A DNA stretch of 64,000 nt from Nonomuraea africana (GTDB lineage: Bacteria > Actinomycetota > Actinomycetes > Streptosporangiales > Streptosporangiaceae). Position 1 is the stretch's first letter. Every line of letters begins with the position of its first letter. Below are positions 14,500-22,883 of this stretch, piece by piece. A model generated the notes under the pieces. The model was not told where the DNA came from and searched no databases. It saw nothing but the letters and a program-made list of their open reading frames with translations. The stretch lies in the NCBI RefSeq assembly GCF_014873535.1, contig NZ_JADBEF010000001.1, positions 1,674,001-1,738,000 of the forward strand, written 5' to 3'. Both the position numbers and the translations under genes were made by a program.

Positions 14500-15963
14500 A
14501 TGTCCTACACCTGCGCCATCGCGACCCCGCACGCCCTGGCCACGGCCGCCGCCGAGGAGGCGGTCGCGAACGGGGGCAACGCGCTCGATGCCGCGCTCGC
14601 CGCGGCCGCCACGCTGTGCGTCGTCTACCCGCACAACACCTCCGTCGGCGGCGACCTGATCGCGCTCGTGCGCGCCCCCGACGGCCGCATCACCTGCGTG
14701 AACGCCAGCGGGCCCGCCCCGGCGAAGGCCGACCGCGCGGCGCTCGCCGACCGCCACGGCGGCCTCATGCCGATCACCGGGCCCGACACGATCACCGTGC
14801 CCGGCGCCGTCGCCGGGTGGGCGGCGCTGCACGAGGAGGGCGCCGCGCTGGAGTGGCGGGCCTGCTTCGAGGCGGCCCTGCGGCACGCCGCCGCCACCCC
14901 CGTCGTCCCCGGGCTGGCCGAGGCGATCGCCGACGCGGCCGACCTGATCGACGCCGACCCCGGCATGCGGCAGGTGTTCAGCCCCGGCGGCAGGCCGCTG
15001 GCCGAGGGCGACACCCTGCGCCAGCCCGCGCTGGCCGCGACGCTGGCCGACCTCGCCGCGAACGGCCCCGCCACCCTGTACGGCGGGCCGCTCGGCCGCC
15101 GCCTGTCGGGCGTGCTCGACCTGGCCGACCTGGCGGCCTTCGAGGTGGAGCGCACCGCGCCGCTCAGCCGTACCCTCCGCGGCCACGACGTGCACACCAG
15201 CCCGCCCAACACCCACGGCTTTCTGCTGCTGCAGGCCCTCGCCGCCACGGAGCCGCTCCCTCGGGCCTTCCACCGCGGCATCGCCGACCGGGCCGGGCAC
15301 CTGGCCGACCCCCGCTTCGTGCCGGTGGACGTCGACGCCCTGCTCGACCCGGACCGGGGGCCGCTCGCCCCGCCCGAGACGGCCGTCACCGGCAGGGCCA
15401 CGGGCGACACCGTCGCCGTCGTGGCCGCCGACAGCGACGGGTGGGCGGTCTCGCTGATCCAGAGCCTGTTCCACAGCTTCGGCTCGGGCGTGCTCGACCC
15501 CGCCACCGGCGTCCTGCTGCACAACAGGGGCTCGTTCTTCTCCCTCGACCCCGCCTCGCCCAACGTCATCGCCCCCGGCAAGCGGCCCGCGCACACGCTC
15601 ATGCCGGTCATGGTCACCAGGGGCGGGCGGCTGGTCTGGGCCGCGGGCACGATGGGCGGCAAGGCGCAGCCGCAGATCCTCACCCAGGTGCTGACGCGGC
15701 TGTTCGACGGGGCCGACCCGGCCTCGGCGGTGGCCGCGCCGCGCTTCGTGGTGGGCGGCCTCGAGGTCGGACAGCGCGAGGACACCGTCAGCGCCGAGGC
15801 CGACCACGCGGAGCTGGCCGAGCTGGCCGCCACGGGCGCGCCGATGGTGACGCTTCCGTCGCGCTCGGAGTGGGTGGGACACGCCCAGGTCGTCGCGGCC
15901 GATCCCTTCGCCGCGGGAAGCGACCCGCGCAGCGACGGCAGGGCGGCCGTGGTCCACAGGTGA
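14500..15963 (+). CDS. Gamma-glutamyltransferase family protein
   Basis: This is a 487-residue N-terminal-nucleophile hydrolase of the gamma-glutamyltranspeptidase family, which acts on glutathione-like gamma-glutamyl bonds and related amides. Family marks are the N-terminal ATPHALATAAAEEAVANGGNALDA, the self-cleavage/nucleophile site GDTVAVVAADSDG with Thr304, and the oxyanion-side LHNRGSFFS and KRPAHTLMP. No signal peptide is present, so it looks cytoplasmic. It is somewhat shorter than the E. coli enzyme. The ATG at 14500 is in frame; a nearby ATG at 14492 is not. A bidirectional hairpin follows. Confidence 0.88.
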   Translation: MSYTCAIATPHALATAAAEEAVANGGNALDAALAAAATLCVVYPHNTSVGGDLIALVRAPDGRITCVNASGPAPAKADRAALADRHGGLMPITGPDTITVPGAVAGWAALHEEGAALEWRACFEAALRHAAATPVVPGLAEAIADAADLIDADPGMRQVFSPGGRPLAEGDTLRQPALAATLADLAANGPATLYGGPLGRRLSGVLDLADLAAFEVERTAPLSRTLRGHDVHTSPPNTHGFLLLQALAATEPLPRAFHRGIADRAGHLADPRFVPVDVDALLDPDRGPLAPPETAVTGRATGDTVAVVAADSDGWAVSLIQSLFHSFGSGVLDPATGVLLHNRGSFFSLDPASPNVIAPGKRPAHTLMPVMVTRGGRLVWAAGTMGGKAQPQILTQVLTRLFDGADPASAVAAPRFVVGGLEVGQREDTVSAEADHAELAELAATGAPMVTLPSRSEWVGHAQVVAADPFAAGSDPRSDGRAAVVHR

Positions 15964-15977
15964 CATGCGGGGGATGT

Positions 15978-16003
15978 CCGGCTCTCATGAGCGTGAGAGC
16001 CGG
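15978..16003. terminator. Bidirectional terminator between GGT and endonuclease V genes
   Basis: CCGGCTCTC (15978-15986) and GAGAGCCGG (15995-16003) form a perfect 9-bp stem with an 8-nt loop. It lies 15 bp after the GGT stop and covers the last codons of the convergent endonuclease V gene. Confidence 0.7.
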
Positions 16004-16614
16004 TCGGCCATTCTGATCGGCTCGGGCAGCCGGAAGCCCGGCGACAGGCGCAGCACGTGGGAGCAGGCGTTGTCGAGGCTGATCCGGTGGCCCTGCGAGA
16101 CGTAGACGGGTTTCACGCCGTCGCGGGTGCGCAGGGCCCGGCCGACCACGTCGCCGTCGAGCACGATCGGGCTCCACGAGCCGCGTTCGGCGGCCGGCTC
16201 GTCGTGCCGTCCGACGAAGGCCGTCTTGGCGACGCCGATCGTCGGCAGCCCGGTCAGCACGCCGAGGTGGCAGGCAAGGCCGAAGCGGCGGGGGTGGGCG
16301 AGGCCGTACCCGTCGCAGACCAGCAGCTCCGGCGCCACGGTCAGCTTCTCCATGGCGGCCAGCAGCGGCGGCAGCTCCCTGAAGGCGAACAGGCCGGGCA
16401 CGTAGGGGAAGCTCGCGCGCTGACGGACGGCCACCTGGTCGGCGATCTCGAGCGTGGCCGCCCTGAGCACGACCACGGCTCCCGTCACCTCGTCGTCGCC
16501 CGCGTAGCCGACGTCGAGCCCGGCGACGTACTCCACCCGCTCGGGCCCGGGATCGGCCAGGTCGACCAGTGGGCGCAGCCGCTCCTGCTCGGCCTCCGCC
16601 TCCTCGATGGACAT
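15985..16614 (-). CDS. nfi: Endonuclease V (deoxyinosine 3'-endonuclease)
   Basis: This 209-residue repair nuclease cleaves the second phosphodiester bond 3' to deoxyinosine produced by adenine deamination. Clear signatures are YVAGLDVGYAG (first metal Asp), YVPGLFAFRELPPLL (wedge), CDGYGLAHPRRFGLACHLG (second Asp and His) and VKPVYVSQGHRISL near the C-terminus. ATG 16614 is preferred because AGGGGTG precedes it; a TTG five codons earlier is possible. It follows the phosphoesterase gene by 30 bp and appears to be the last gene of a three-gene operon. Its 3' end is built into a terminator hairpin. Confidence 0.92.
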   Translation of the reverse strand: MSIEEAEAEQERLRPLVDLADPGPERVEYVAGLDVGYAGDDEVTGAVVVLRAATLEIADQVAVRQRASFPYVPGLFAFRELPPLLAAMEKLTVAPELLVCDGYGLAHPRRFGLACHLGVLTGLPTIGVAKTAFVGRHDEPAAERGSWSPIVLDGDVVGRALRTRDGVKPVYVSQGHRISLDNACSHVLRLSPGFRLPEPIRMADRLSRS

Positions 16615-16644
16615 CACACCCCTATCCAACAGGACCCGCCGCGC

Positions 16645-17127
16645 TCAGGTGACCGGCACGATCCGCGCCTCGACGAGCGCGCCGTCCTCGACGAGGAGCA
16701 GCCCCATGGTGCCGTGCGGCTGGCGGCGGCGGTCGGTGGGCGAGCCGGGGTTGAACAGCCGCAGGCCCTCGGCCTTCAGATCCATCGGGATGTGGGAGTG
16801 CCCGAAGACCACGAGCTCGGCCCAGGGGAAGCGGTGCCGCATCCGCGCCGCCCTGCCGGTCGCGGGCCCGCTGTCATGGATCATGGCCACGCGCAGGCCG
16901 TCCAGCTCCAGCTGCAGGGTCTCCGGCGCCACCACGTCGGGCCCGTCGTTGTTGCCCTTGACGACGTGCACGGGCGCGAAGACCGCCAGCTCGTCCAGGA
17001 CGGAGGGGACGCACACGTCGCCCGCGTGCAGGATCAGGTCGGCGCCGCGCAGGTGCGCCGCCACCCGCGGCGGGCACGACCGCCACCGGCGCGGCGCGTG
17101 CGTGTCGGACAGGACGGCGACCCGCAT
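16645..17127 (-). CDS. YfcE/MJ0936-type metallophosphoesterase
   Basis: This 160-residue calcineurin-like phosphoesterase has all family blocks: LSDTHAPR (Asp/His metal ligands), LILHAGDVC, VVKGNNDG, MIHDSG (His) and VFGHSHIPM (GHxH). Relatives such as YfcE and Vps29-like MJ0936 hydrolyse phosphodiesters; the natural substrate is unknown. It begins 7 bp after the lipoprotein gene and is followed by endonuclease V, suggesting a small operon. A role in nucleic-acid or nucleotide clean-up would fit but is inference. Confidence 0.9.
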   Translation of the reverse strand: MRVAVLSDTHAPRRWRSCPPRVAAHLRGADLILHAGDVCVPSVLDELAVFAPVHVVKGNNDGPDVVAPETLQLELDGLRVAMIHDSGPATGRAARMRHRFPWAELVVFGHSHIPMDLKAEGLRLFNPGSPTDRRRQPHGTMGLLLVEDGALVEARIVPVT

Positions 17128-17134
17128 CCGGCGC

Positions 17135-17626
17135 TCAGTGCGTCGCGGTGGGGCTCGCCGTGGGCGTGACGCTGGACACGGGACCCGCCCGGTACTTCAG
17201 CGGCACCTGCACCCGCACGTCACCCGCGTCGCGGAAGGTGAACGTCATCGGGATCCAGCTCTGACCCTTCAGCCCCGAGACGGTGGCGATCGGTCTGTCG
17301 GTGCCGACGGGCTGGTTCGGCGGCAGCTCGACCGGGGCGGCCAGCCGTACGGACCCGCCCTGGACGGTGATGCGCTCGAGCCGGTCGGCCGCGGTCCTGT
17401 TGTTGATCAGCACCGCGTACAGGGGAACCTCGGCGGGGGCCGACTGGCCGGGCGCGCCGCCGAGCAGGTACGCGTTACGCAGGTGCACGCCGTGCACGCT
17501 GGCGTTGGCCCCCTCGTTCTGCTGGAACTTCGTCACGTCGCCGTAGTCGGTGACCATGGCGGTACACGCGCTGGTCGCGAGAGCGAGGCAGAGCGCGGTG
17601 GTCGTGAAGGCGCGAAGCGTCGGCAC
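17135..17626 (-). CDS. Lipoprotein with PCu(A)C/LpqE-like beta-sandwich
   Basis: This is a 163-residue exported lipoprotein. The GTG at 17626 is chosen for its GGAGG site 6 nt upstream; it is followed by a lipoprotein signal ending in the lipobox LATSAC. The mature part resembles the Ig-like copper-chaperone fold of mycobacterial LpqE: GVHLRNAYLLGG, PLYAVLINNRTAADRLERI, GLKGQSWIPMTFTFRDAGDV. The Met/His ligand pattern of true PCu(A)C proteins is not evident, so copper binding is not implied. It is the first gene of the lipoprotein-phosphoesterase-endonuclease V group. A Ser/Thr/Pro-rich tail (SVTPTASPTATH) ends it. Confidence 0.75.
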   Translation of the reverse strand: MPTLRAFTTTALCLALATSACTAMVTDYGDVTKFQQNEGANASVHGVHLRNAYLLGGAPGQSAPAEVPLYAVLINNRTAADRLERITVQGGSVRLAAPVELPPNQPVGTDRPIATVSGLKGQSWIPMTFTFRDAGDVRVQVPLKYRAGPVSSVTPTASPTATH

Positions 17627-17749
17627 GGCAGACCTCCATTCACGCGGGGTCGGACCACTCGCGCTACCCGGGCAAGGCCCCATGTAACCCGCGTTTCACC
17701 AGGTCGGGGCGGTGACGGGGGCACGGGACACCTTGACCGACATACCCAC

Positions 17750-17761
17750 CTATCCGGATAG
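17750..17761. promoter_or_regulatory. 12-bp perfect palindrome CTATCCGGATAG upstream of a small gene
   Basis: CTATCCGGATAG lies 55 bp before the start at 17817, after a TTGACC element at 17733-17738. It is AT-richer than its surroundings. It could be an operator or part of the promoter for the 86-residue gene. Confidence 0.4.
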
Positions 17762-17816
17762 CCACATCATCTGAAAAGGTAGGACATCAATAGACAGACC
17801 ATCAGGGGTGAGAAAG

Positions 17817-18077
17817 ATGACCGTTGGCTCCCGGCACCAGCGTGCCCCGGGACTACCTCCCCCCTGGCCCGGTGACCGCTACGAGGTGCTGTGCCAGCGC
17901 CTTGCCCCCTTCAGCGGCACCAGGGACCAGTACCACTTCGCGCAGTTCGCGATGGAGTCGGCGAGGGCCCTCGAGGACGCGGGTCTGGCGACGCGGGTCG
18001 CGGTCATCAGGCTGGCCGACGACACCGTCATCTACGACCCGGTCGGAGGTGTCGAGCTGCCACAGGAGCAGTGGTGA
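17817..18077 (+). CDS. Small conserved-looking protein of unknown function (86 aa)
   Basis: The ATG at 17817 follows AGGGGTGAG with good spacing; a GTG three codons earlier is less likely. A basic, Pro-rich head (RHQRAPGLPPPWPGDRYEVL) leads into a helix (DQYHFAQFAMESARALEDAG) and two beta strands (TRVAVIRLADDTVIYDP). This helix-strand arrangement looks like a small folded domain, and third-position GC is coding-like. I do not recognise the family. It lies alone between the lipoprotein operon and a broken acetyltransferase, with its own palindrome-bearing promoter region. Confidence 0.65.
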   Translation: MTVGSRHQRAPGLPPPWPGDRYEVLCQRLAPFSGTRDQYHFAQFAMESARALEDAGLATRVAVIRLADDTVIYDPVGGVELPQEQW

Positions 18078-18086
18078 CGCGCGGGG

Positions 18087-18603
18087 TCAGGCGTCGTCCT
18101 GCGGGCGCAGGACCGAGTAGAGGAGCTGGTCGTGCCAGCGGCCCTCACGCCACTGCGCGCGCCGGATGAGGCCCTCCCGCTCGCCCCGCCCGGGACAGGG
18201 CGCGCTGCTCGGCGATGTTGGCGACGTCGGTCGACGCCTGCACGCGCTCGGCCCTGGTGTGGGCGAACAGGTAGGCCGCCAGCTGCCGCTGGGCCTGCGT
18301 GCCGATGCCCTTGCCGCGGTAGCCGGGGAAGACGGCGATTCCGATCGTCCAGCACCAGGAGGTCGGCAGGGGACCCCACGCGCTCTGGTGCCAGCTCACC
18401 GTGCCCGCGGGCGCGCCGTCCGCCTCGATGGTGAAGCGCCCGCCTTCGGGACTGAGCAGCCCGTTGTCGGCGAAGTCCCTGCGCATCGCGTGGAAGGACC
18501 GGTACCCGAACCACTGCAGGGGCCCGGTGCCGTCGGGGCCGTCGGTGTGCTGCTCGAAGAGGTCCAGGTCCGCTTCGCGGACCGGCCGCAGGGTCACGTC
18601 CAT
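18087..18603 (-). pseudogene. RimJ/RimL-type GNAT acetyltransferase with frameshift
   Basis: The N-terminal 135 codons encode a normal GNAT fold: VTLRPVREADLDLFEQH, then the acetyl-CoA loop GYRGKGIGTQAQRQLA and ASTDVANIAEQRALSRAG. At about 18184 the frame breaks. The expected continuation 'EREGLIRRAQWREGRWHDQLLYSVLR' is present but in another frame, ending at TGA 18087-18089. Comparing the two, loss of two bases (TT of a TTC Phe codon in the usual 'AGF') explains the break. In the present frame the protein ends early with an unrelated tail. Pseudogene, or a sequencing error in a C/G-rich spot (CCCCGCCCG). Confidence 0.8.
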
Positions 18604-18693
18604 TGTTCCTCTCCTATACGGCGGTGCGTGAGCCGTCCAGGCTAGAGGGGGCGGACCGGCCCGCGCACCCCGATATCGCCCCTGCCCGCCCGT

Positions 18694-18780
18694 TCAGGTG
18701 AGGACCCCGCGGACGGCGGCCTCCTCCTCGGCGGAGATCGTGGCGCCGTACCTGCCCTGCCAGAAGTCCCCGAGCCCCAT
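18694..18780 (-). CDS. Possible 28-residue small protein
   Basis: A short frame encodes MGLGDFWQGRYGATISAEEE and eight more residues. Nearly every codon ends in G or C, as in real genes of this genome. The composition is non-repetitive with an acidic amphipathic end. It lies in the gap upstream of the TetR gene and is divergent to it, its start 50 bp from the TetR start. There is no convincing ribosome site. It could be a small protein or the relic of a larger one. Confidence 0.3.
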   Translation of the reverse strand: MGLGDFWQGRYGATISAEEEAAVRGVLT

Positions 18781-18792
18781 GGGGCCACCGTA

Positions 18793-18822
18793 TGGACGCG
18801 GAGCTGAACGTCTGTTTAGTAT
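18793..18822 (+). promoter_or_regulatory. Promoter of a probably leaderless TetR gene
   Basis: TAGTAT at 18817-18822 fits a -10 box and TGGACG at 18793-18798 a weak -35 with 18-bp spacing. Transcription would begin about 18829-18830, exactly at ATG 18830. TGGAC (18793-18797) and GTCCA (18826-18830) are inverted arms around the promoter and could be an autoregulatory operator. Confidence 0.4.
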
Positions 18823-18829
18823 GCTGTCC

Positions 18830-19453
18830 ATGCGTTCAGACAGTGACCTCACGGCTCGCGCCAGGATCAGGGACGCGGCGCTGGAGCTGTTCGGGGCCGA
18901 GGGCGTCAACCGGGTGAGCGTGCGGGCCATCGCCGCCCGCGCCGGCGTGTCGCCCGCCCTGGTCCTGCACCACTTCGAGTCCAAGGAGGGGCTGCGCGCC
19001 GCCTGCGACGCGTACGTCATCTCGCTGGTGCGCGGCGGTCCCAAGGCCGACCTGGAGGACACCGCGGGCCTGGCGGCCATGCTCGACGCCGGCGCCGCCG
19101 TACGGCGCTACCTGGGCCGCGCCTTCCTCGACGGCACGCCGGAGGCGGCGGCGCTGTTCGACGAGATCGTCGCGGCCACCGGCCGCTGGCTCGACGACGG
19201 CGTGCGCGAGGGCTGGGCGCGGCCGAGCGACGACCCGCGCGCCCGCGCCGCCATCTATGTGACCTGGCTGCTCGCCCCGCTGGTGTTCGGCGACCACCTG
19301 TCCAGGGTGCTCGGCGTGCCGGACCTGCACACGACGGACGCGACGCTGCGCCACTCCCGCGCCGGCATCGAGATCTTCACCCACGGCGTGTTCGCCGACG
19401 AGCGGTTCCTGGGCGCGTGGGACGACGTCAGGAACGAGCGGAAACCGCGATGA
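18830..19453 (+). CDS. TetR-family transcriptional regulator
   Basis: This 207-residue one-component repressor has a canonical TetR DNA-binding domain: ARIRDAALELFGAEGVNRVSVRAIAARAGVSPALVLHHFESKEGLRAACDAYV (read here as RIRDAALELFGAEG, VSVRAIAARAGVS, LVLHHFESKEGL). A helical C-terminal ligand domain of ~150 residues follows. The start is placed at ATG 18830, fitting the -10 box for a leaderless message; ATG 18821 is an alternative. The cytochrome P450 gene begins 51 bp downstream in the same direction. Control of that oxidase by a hydrophobic ligand is therefore a reasonable guess. Confidence 0.88.
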   Translation: MRSDSDLTARARIRDAALELFGAEGVNRVSVRAIAARAGVSPALVLHHFESKEGLRAACDAYVISLVRGGPKADLEDTAGLAAMLDAGAAVRRYLGRAFLDGTPEAAALFDEIVAATGRWLDDGVREGWARPSDDPRARAAIYVTWLLAPLVFGDHLSRVLGVPDLHTTDATLRHSRAGIEIFTHGVFADERFLGAWDDVRNERKPR

Positions 19454-19504
19454 GCCCCCGGACCCCGTCGAGATCCCCTCTGCGCATCCCCCCTCCATGG
19501 AGCC

Positions 19505-20695
19505 ATGATCATGAATGAACCGGAGATCATCGGGCTGCTGACCGCCGCCGACAGGGACGCGTTCCTGTCAGGACTCGGCGCGAAAGGCCCCGTCACCCTC
19601 GGCCGCTACGTCGACGGCACCGCCATCTGGCTGGTCACCGGCTACCAGGAGAGCGTCACCGCGCTGACGGATCCGCGCTTCAGCAGCGACCTGGCCCGGC
19701 AGTCGAAGGTGGACGTGGCCGCCGCGGCCGGACTGCCCGCGGACGTGGCGCCGTACCTGATGAGCACGCTGGGCGCCTACGACCCGCCGGACCACACCAG
19801 GCTGCGCAGGCTCGTGTCGCGCGCGTTCACCCCACGCAGGGTGGAACTGCTCAGGCCGCGCATCCAGGAGATCGTCGACACCCTCCTGGACGGCCTCGGC
19901 GGCGGGGGCGACCTCATCGAGGGCTTCGCCTACCCGCTGCCCATCCAGGTCATCTGCGAGTTGCTCGGCGTTCCGGACGACGACAGGGACACCTGGCGCG
20001 CGTGGGCCGCCGACCTGTCGGCCCCCGACCTCACGCGCGTTGCCTCGGGAGCCCGCGGCCTGGTCGGGTACATGGCCGGGCTGATCGCGGACAAGCGGAC
20101 CTCGGCCGGCGACGACCTGCTGTCGGCGCTCGTCCGCGTCCAGGAGGACGACGGTGACCGGCTCGGCGAGAAGGAGCTGATCGCGATGGCGATCAGCATC
20201 CTGGTCGCCGGGCACGAGACCACCGTCGGCCTCGTCAGCCAGAGCGTGTGGCTGCTGCTCACCCACCCCGGCCTCATGCGGGAGCTGCGCGCCGACCCCG
20301 GCCTGATCCCCTCGGCCGTGGAGGAGTTCCTGCGCTACACCGGTCCCGCCGAGATCGCGGTCATGCGCTACACGCGCGAGCCGGTCGAGCTCGGCGGGGT
20401 GACGCTCCCCGAGGGGGAGGCCGTGCAGGTGGTGTACGCGGCGGCCAACCGCGATCCGCGCCGCTTCGACGGCCCCGACCTGATCGAGCTCGGCCGCGCC
20501 GACAACGCGCACCTGGGTTTCGGGCACGGGATCCACTACTGCCTCGGCGCCGCCCTGGCCAGGGCCGAGGCGCAGATCGCGCTGCGGAGCCTGCTCGACC
20601 GCTTCCCCGGCCTCGCGCTGGCCGTACCGGCGGCGGAGATCACCTGGCAGCCAGGGATGAAGCGGGCGCTGAGCGCGCTACCCGTACGCACCTGA
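19505..20695 (+). CDS. Cytochrome P450 (CYP107-like)
   Basis: This 396-residue soluble bacterial P450 mono-oxygenase has every hallmark. The I-helix oxygen-activating AGHETT lies near residue 236. The K-helix EEFLRYTGP has the usual E/R pair. The heme-binding FGHGIHYCLGAALARAE has the thiolate ligand at Cys346. The substrate-access region (FTPRRVELLRPRIQEIVD) is typical of CYP105/107-type enzymes that hydroxylate macrolides, terpenes or xenobiotics. No ferredoxin or reductase is adjacent, so it must borrow electrons. TetR control from the gene upstream is likely. Substrate unknown. Confidence 0.94.
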   Translation: MIMNEPEIIGLLTAADRDAFLSGLGAKGPVTLGRYVDGTAIWLVTGYQESVTALTDPRFSSDLARQSKVDVAAAAGLPADVAPYLMSTLGAYDPPDHTRLRRLVSRAFTPRRVELLRPRIQEIVDTLLDGLGGGGDLIEGFAYPLPIQVICELLGVPDDDRDTWRAWAADLSAPDLTRVASGARGLVGYMAGLIADKRTSAGDDLLSALVRVQEDDGDRLGEKELIAMAISILVAGHETTVGLVSQSVWLLLTHPGLMRELRADPGLIPSAVEEFLRYTGPAEIAVMRYTREPVELGGVTLPEGEAVQVVYAAANRDPRRFDGPDLIELGRADNAHLGFGHGIHYCLGAALARAEAQIALRSLLDRFPGLALAVPAAEITWQPGMKRALSALPVRT

Positions 20696-20707
20696 CCCGC
20701 GGCCCGG

Positions 20708-22279
20708 TCACGGTGTCCTGGCCAGGAGGGCGGCCATCTCGTCCCTGGTGACCTCGTCGGGTTCGACCGCCGCCGCCTGCCGCACCCAGCCCACCGCCTC
20801 CTCCGGTACGGCCGGCGCGGGCCAGGCGGCCAGGGCGCGGACCGCGTCGCGCCTGACGTGGACGACCCTGTTGGCCAGCGCCACCCTGATCAGCGGCAGC
20901 CCCGTCCGGGGAAAGCCGTCCAGGCCGCCGACCACGCTGCCCAGAGCGCGGTCGGCGGTGCACTCCTCGCCGAAGCCGTAGTGCTCGCCGGGGCCGTTGA
21001 CGAGCTCGGCGAGGGGAAGCAGCCGCCCTGCCAGGTGGCACAGCCGTTCGGCCTGCCCGGGGGTGGCGTGGCGGATCGCCAGCCGCCAGGTCCACTCGTC
21101 CATCGGGTCCGACTCCAGCCGGGCGACGGCCTGCTCGACCATCGGCACACCGAGCGCGGGCGCCATCCAGAGCGCGGTGCCGAAGCCCGGGTCATGAGGG
21201 TCGGACAGGTGCGTCAGCACCAGCTCGCGCCAGCGCCGCTGGCCGGCCAGCCGTTCGTATCGCCACAGGAGCCGCTCGGTCTCCTCCGCCGGCCACGGCG
21301 GCGAGCCGCCCGGATCGCGAAGGAAGCGCAGGACGGCGTCGAGGCTCGTCAGCCGGACGAGGCCGGCGTCACGGCCGTCGAGGAGGTCGGCGAAGCGGTG
21401 CATCGCGGGCACGGCCTCGGCGTAGTCGCCCATGTCCTCGGCGGGTCCGCCGATCGCCAGGGCGGTCAGGATCAGGCCCGCGCTGTCGAGCAGCTCGTCG
21501 TCGATGTCCGGCTCGAGGAGCGCCGTGTACAGGTCGCCGGTGGTGGCGGCGAGGTGGGCGAGGTACTCGTTCATGATCCCGTTGCGGTATCCCTCGCGCA
21601 GCAGCCAGTCCTTGACCTCCGGATCGTCGCAGTCCTTGAGCCGTTCCACGGCGTGGATGCGGCCCCAGGCGGACACCCGGCGCGCCAGCTCGTACACCGC
21701 GCGCTGCCTGTCGGGCTGGGTACGCGTGAGCGCGACCACCGCGTACAGCGTGAACTCCTCCAGCGTGCCGAGCAGCAGGAGCAGGTCGCGGTCGCGCTCG
21801 TCGCCGCACGCGCCGACGAGGACCAGGCCGATCTTGACGGCCTCGCGGCGGGTGCCGTGCTCGGCCAGGTGGCGGCCCAGCGCCCGGATCCGGTCCCCGC
21901 GCGGGCGCCGTCGCCCCAGCTCGGCGATGAGGTCGTCGGCGAGGTCGATCGCCCGCGCCGCCGCCAGCAGGTCGTGCAGCCGCACCAGGTCCGCGTGGGC
22001 GGGCTCGGCGGTGACGAGCTCGACGAGCAGATCGGCGGCCCGCGTGACGGCGCCGGTGTCGGGAGTGGTGCCGAAGTGGTGGGTCCGCACGCCGTCCAGG
22101 ACGACGCTCGGCACGTACGGCGCGCCGTCGTCGGGGCGGGGCGGTTCGTCGGGTAGTCGCTGAGCGTCCTCCGGCCACGGGCCGGGGCCGTGCAGGAGGG
22201 ACATCGCGAGCGCGTGTGCGAGAAAGGTGGGGCGATCGTCGAGGGGATCGTCGCCCAGCTTCCACGTGCCGGGGTTCAC
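20708..22279 (-). CDS. Large helical-repeat (HEAT/ARM-like) protein of unknown function
   Basis: This 523-residue soluble protein is built almost wholly of amphipathic helix pairs, for example RAADLLVELVTAEPAHADLV, DDLIAELGRRRPRGDR, LRALAAW-type segments, and ALANRVVHVRRDAVRALAAW near the end, typical of HEAT repeats. It would act as a scaffold or in protein binding; no catalytic motif is seen. The GTG at 22279 begins the plausible N-terminus (VNPGTWKLGDDPLDD). The open frame extends further but loses coding character there. It is divergent to the RidA gene. The function is unknown to me. Confidence 0.75.
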   Translation of the reverse strand: MNPGTWKLGDDPLDDRPTFLAHALAMSLLHGPGPWPEDAQRLPDEPPRPDDGAPYVPSVVLDGVRTHHFGTTPDTGAVTRAADLLVELVTAEPAHADLVRLHDLLAAARAIDLADDLIAELGRRRPRGDRIRALGRHLAEHGTRREAVKIGLVLVGACGDERDRDLLLLLGTLEEFTLYAVVALTRTQPDRQRAVYELARRVSAWGRIHAVERLKDCDDPEVKDWLLREGYRNGIMNEYLAHLAATTGDLYTALLEPDIDDELLDSAGLILTALAIGGPAEDMGDYAEAVPAMHRFADLLDGRDAGLVRLTSLDAVLRFLRDPGGSPPWPAEETERLLWRYERLAGQRRWRELVLTHLSDPHDPGFGTALWMAPALGVPMVEQAVARLESDPMDEWTWRLAIRHATPGQAERLCHLAGRLLPLAELVNGPGEHYGFGEECTADRALGSVVGGLDGFPRTGLPLIRVALANRVVHVRRDAVRALAAWPAPAVPEEAVGWVRQAAAVEPDEVTRDEMAALLARTP

Positions 22280-22393
22280 CGGCTGGGGCGGTGGCCGCCC
22301 TTCCCGTAGATCATGCCGCCATGATGGCCCAAGGGCGGCGCCGGCCGCAATAACCGGTGGCGGGCAAGATCTCGACGCGGCACACTCGGGCGC

Positions 22394-22807
22394 ATGAGCC
22401 CGTCGATCGTCCGAGTCAATCCTGAAGGCGCGCATCCCACTCCGGGATACAGCCATGTCACCGTGGTCGAGGCGGGGCGTACCGCCTTCCTCGCCGGCCA
22501 GTGCCCGCTGGACGCGTCGGGCGCCCTGGTGGGCGCCGGCGATCTGGACGCCCAGGTGGACCAGGTCGTCGCCAACGCGCTCCTCGCGCTGGACGCGGTG
22601 GGCGCCAGCCCCGGCCAGGTCGTCCGTTCCGTGATCTACGTGGTGAGCGACGAGACGGCCGTTCTCGGCGCGGTGTGGCACCGTCTCACCGCGTCGGCGC
22701 TGGCCGAGGCGTTCTCCACCGCGAGCACGCTGCTGGGCGTCGCGCGGCTCGGGTTCACCGGACAGCTCGTCGAGCTCGACCTGACCGCGGCGCTGCCGGG
22801 GCGCTGA
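22394..22807 (+). CDS. RidA/YjgF/YER057c-family protein
   Basis: This 137-residue member of the Rid family forms trimers that hydrolyse reactive enamines and imines made by PLP enzymes, or act as related deaminases. Visible family features are GYSHVTVVEAGRTAFLAGQCPLD (substrate-pocket strand), NALLALDAVGASPGQVVRSVIYV and the C-terminal strand LVELDLTAALP. The Arg usual in archetypal RidA before the last strand is not evident; the sequence has LGFTGQLVELDL, more like the Rid4-7 subgroups. Imine hydrolysis is therefore not certain. It stands alone. Confidence 0.85.
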   Translation: MSPSIVRVNPEGAHPTPGYSHVTVVEAGRTAFLAGQCPLDASGALVGAGDLDAQVDQVVANALLALDAVGASPGQVVRSVIYVVSDETAVLGAVWHRLTASALAEAFSTASTLLGVARLGFTGQLVELDLTAALPGR

Positions 22808-22883
22808 TCTCCCGAAGATCGCAATTCGGGCACCGGCCTTGTACGATCATGCAGACCTTTCGACTGCGAACGAGAGGGACGCC

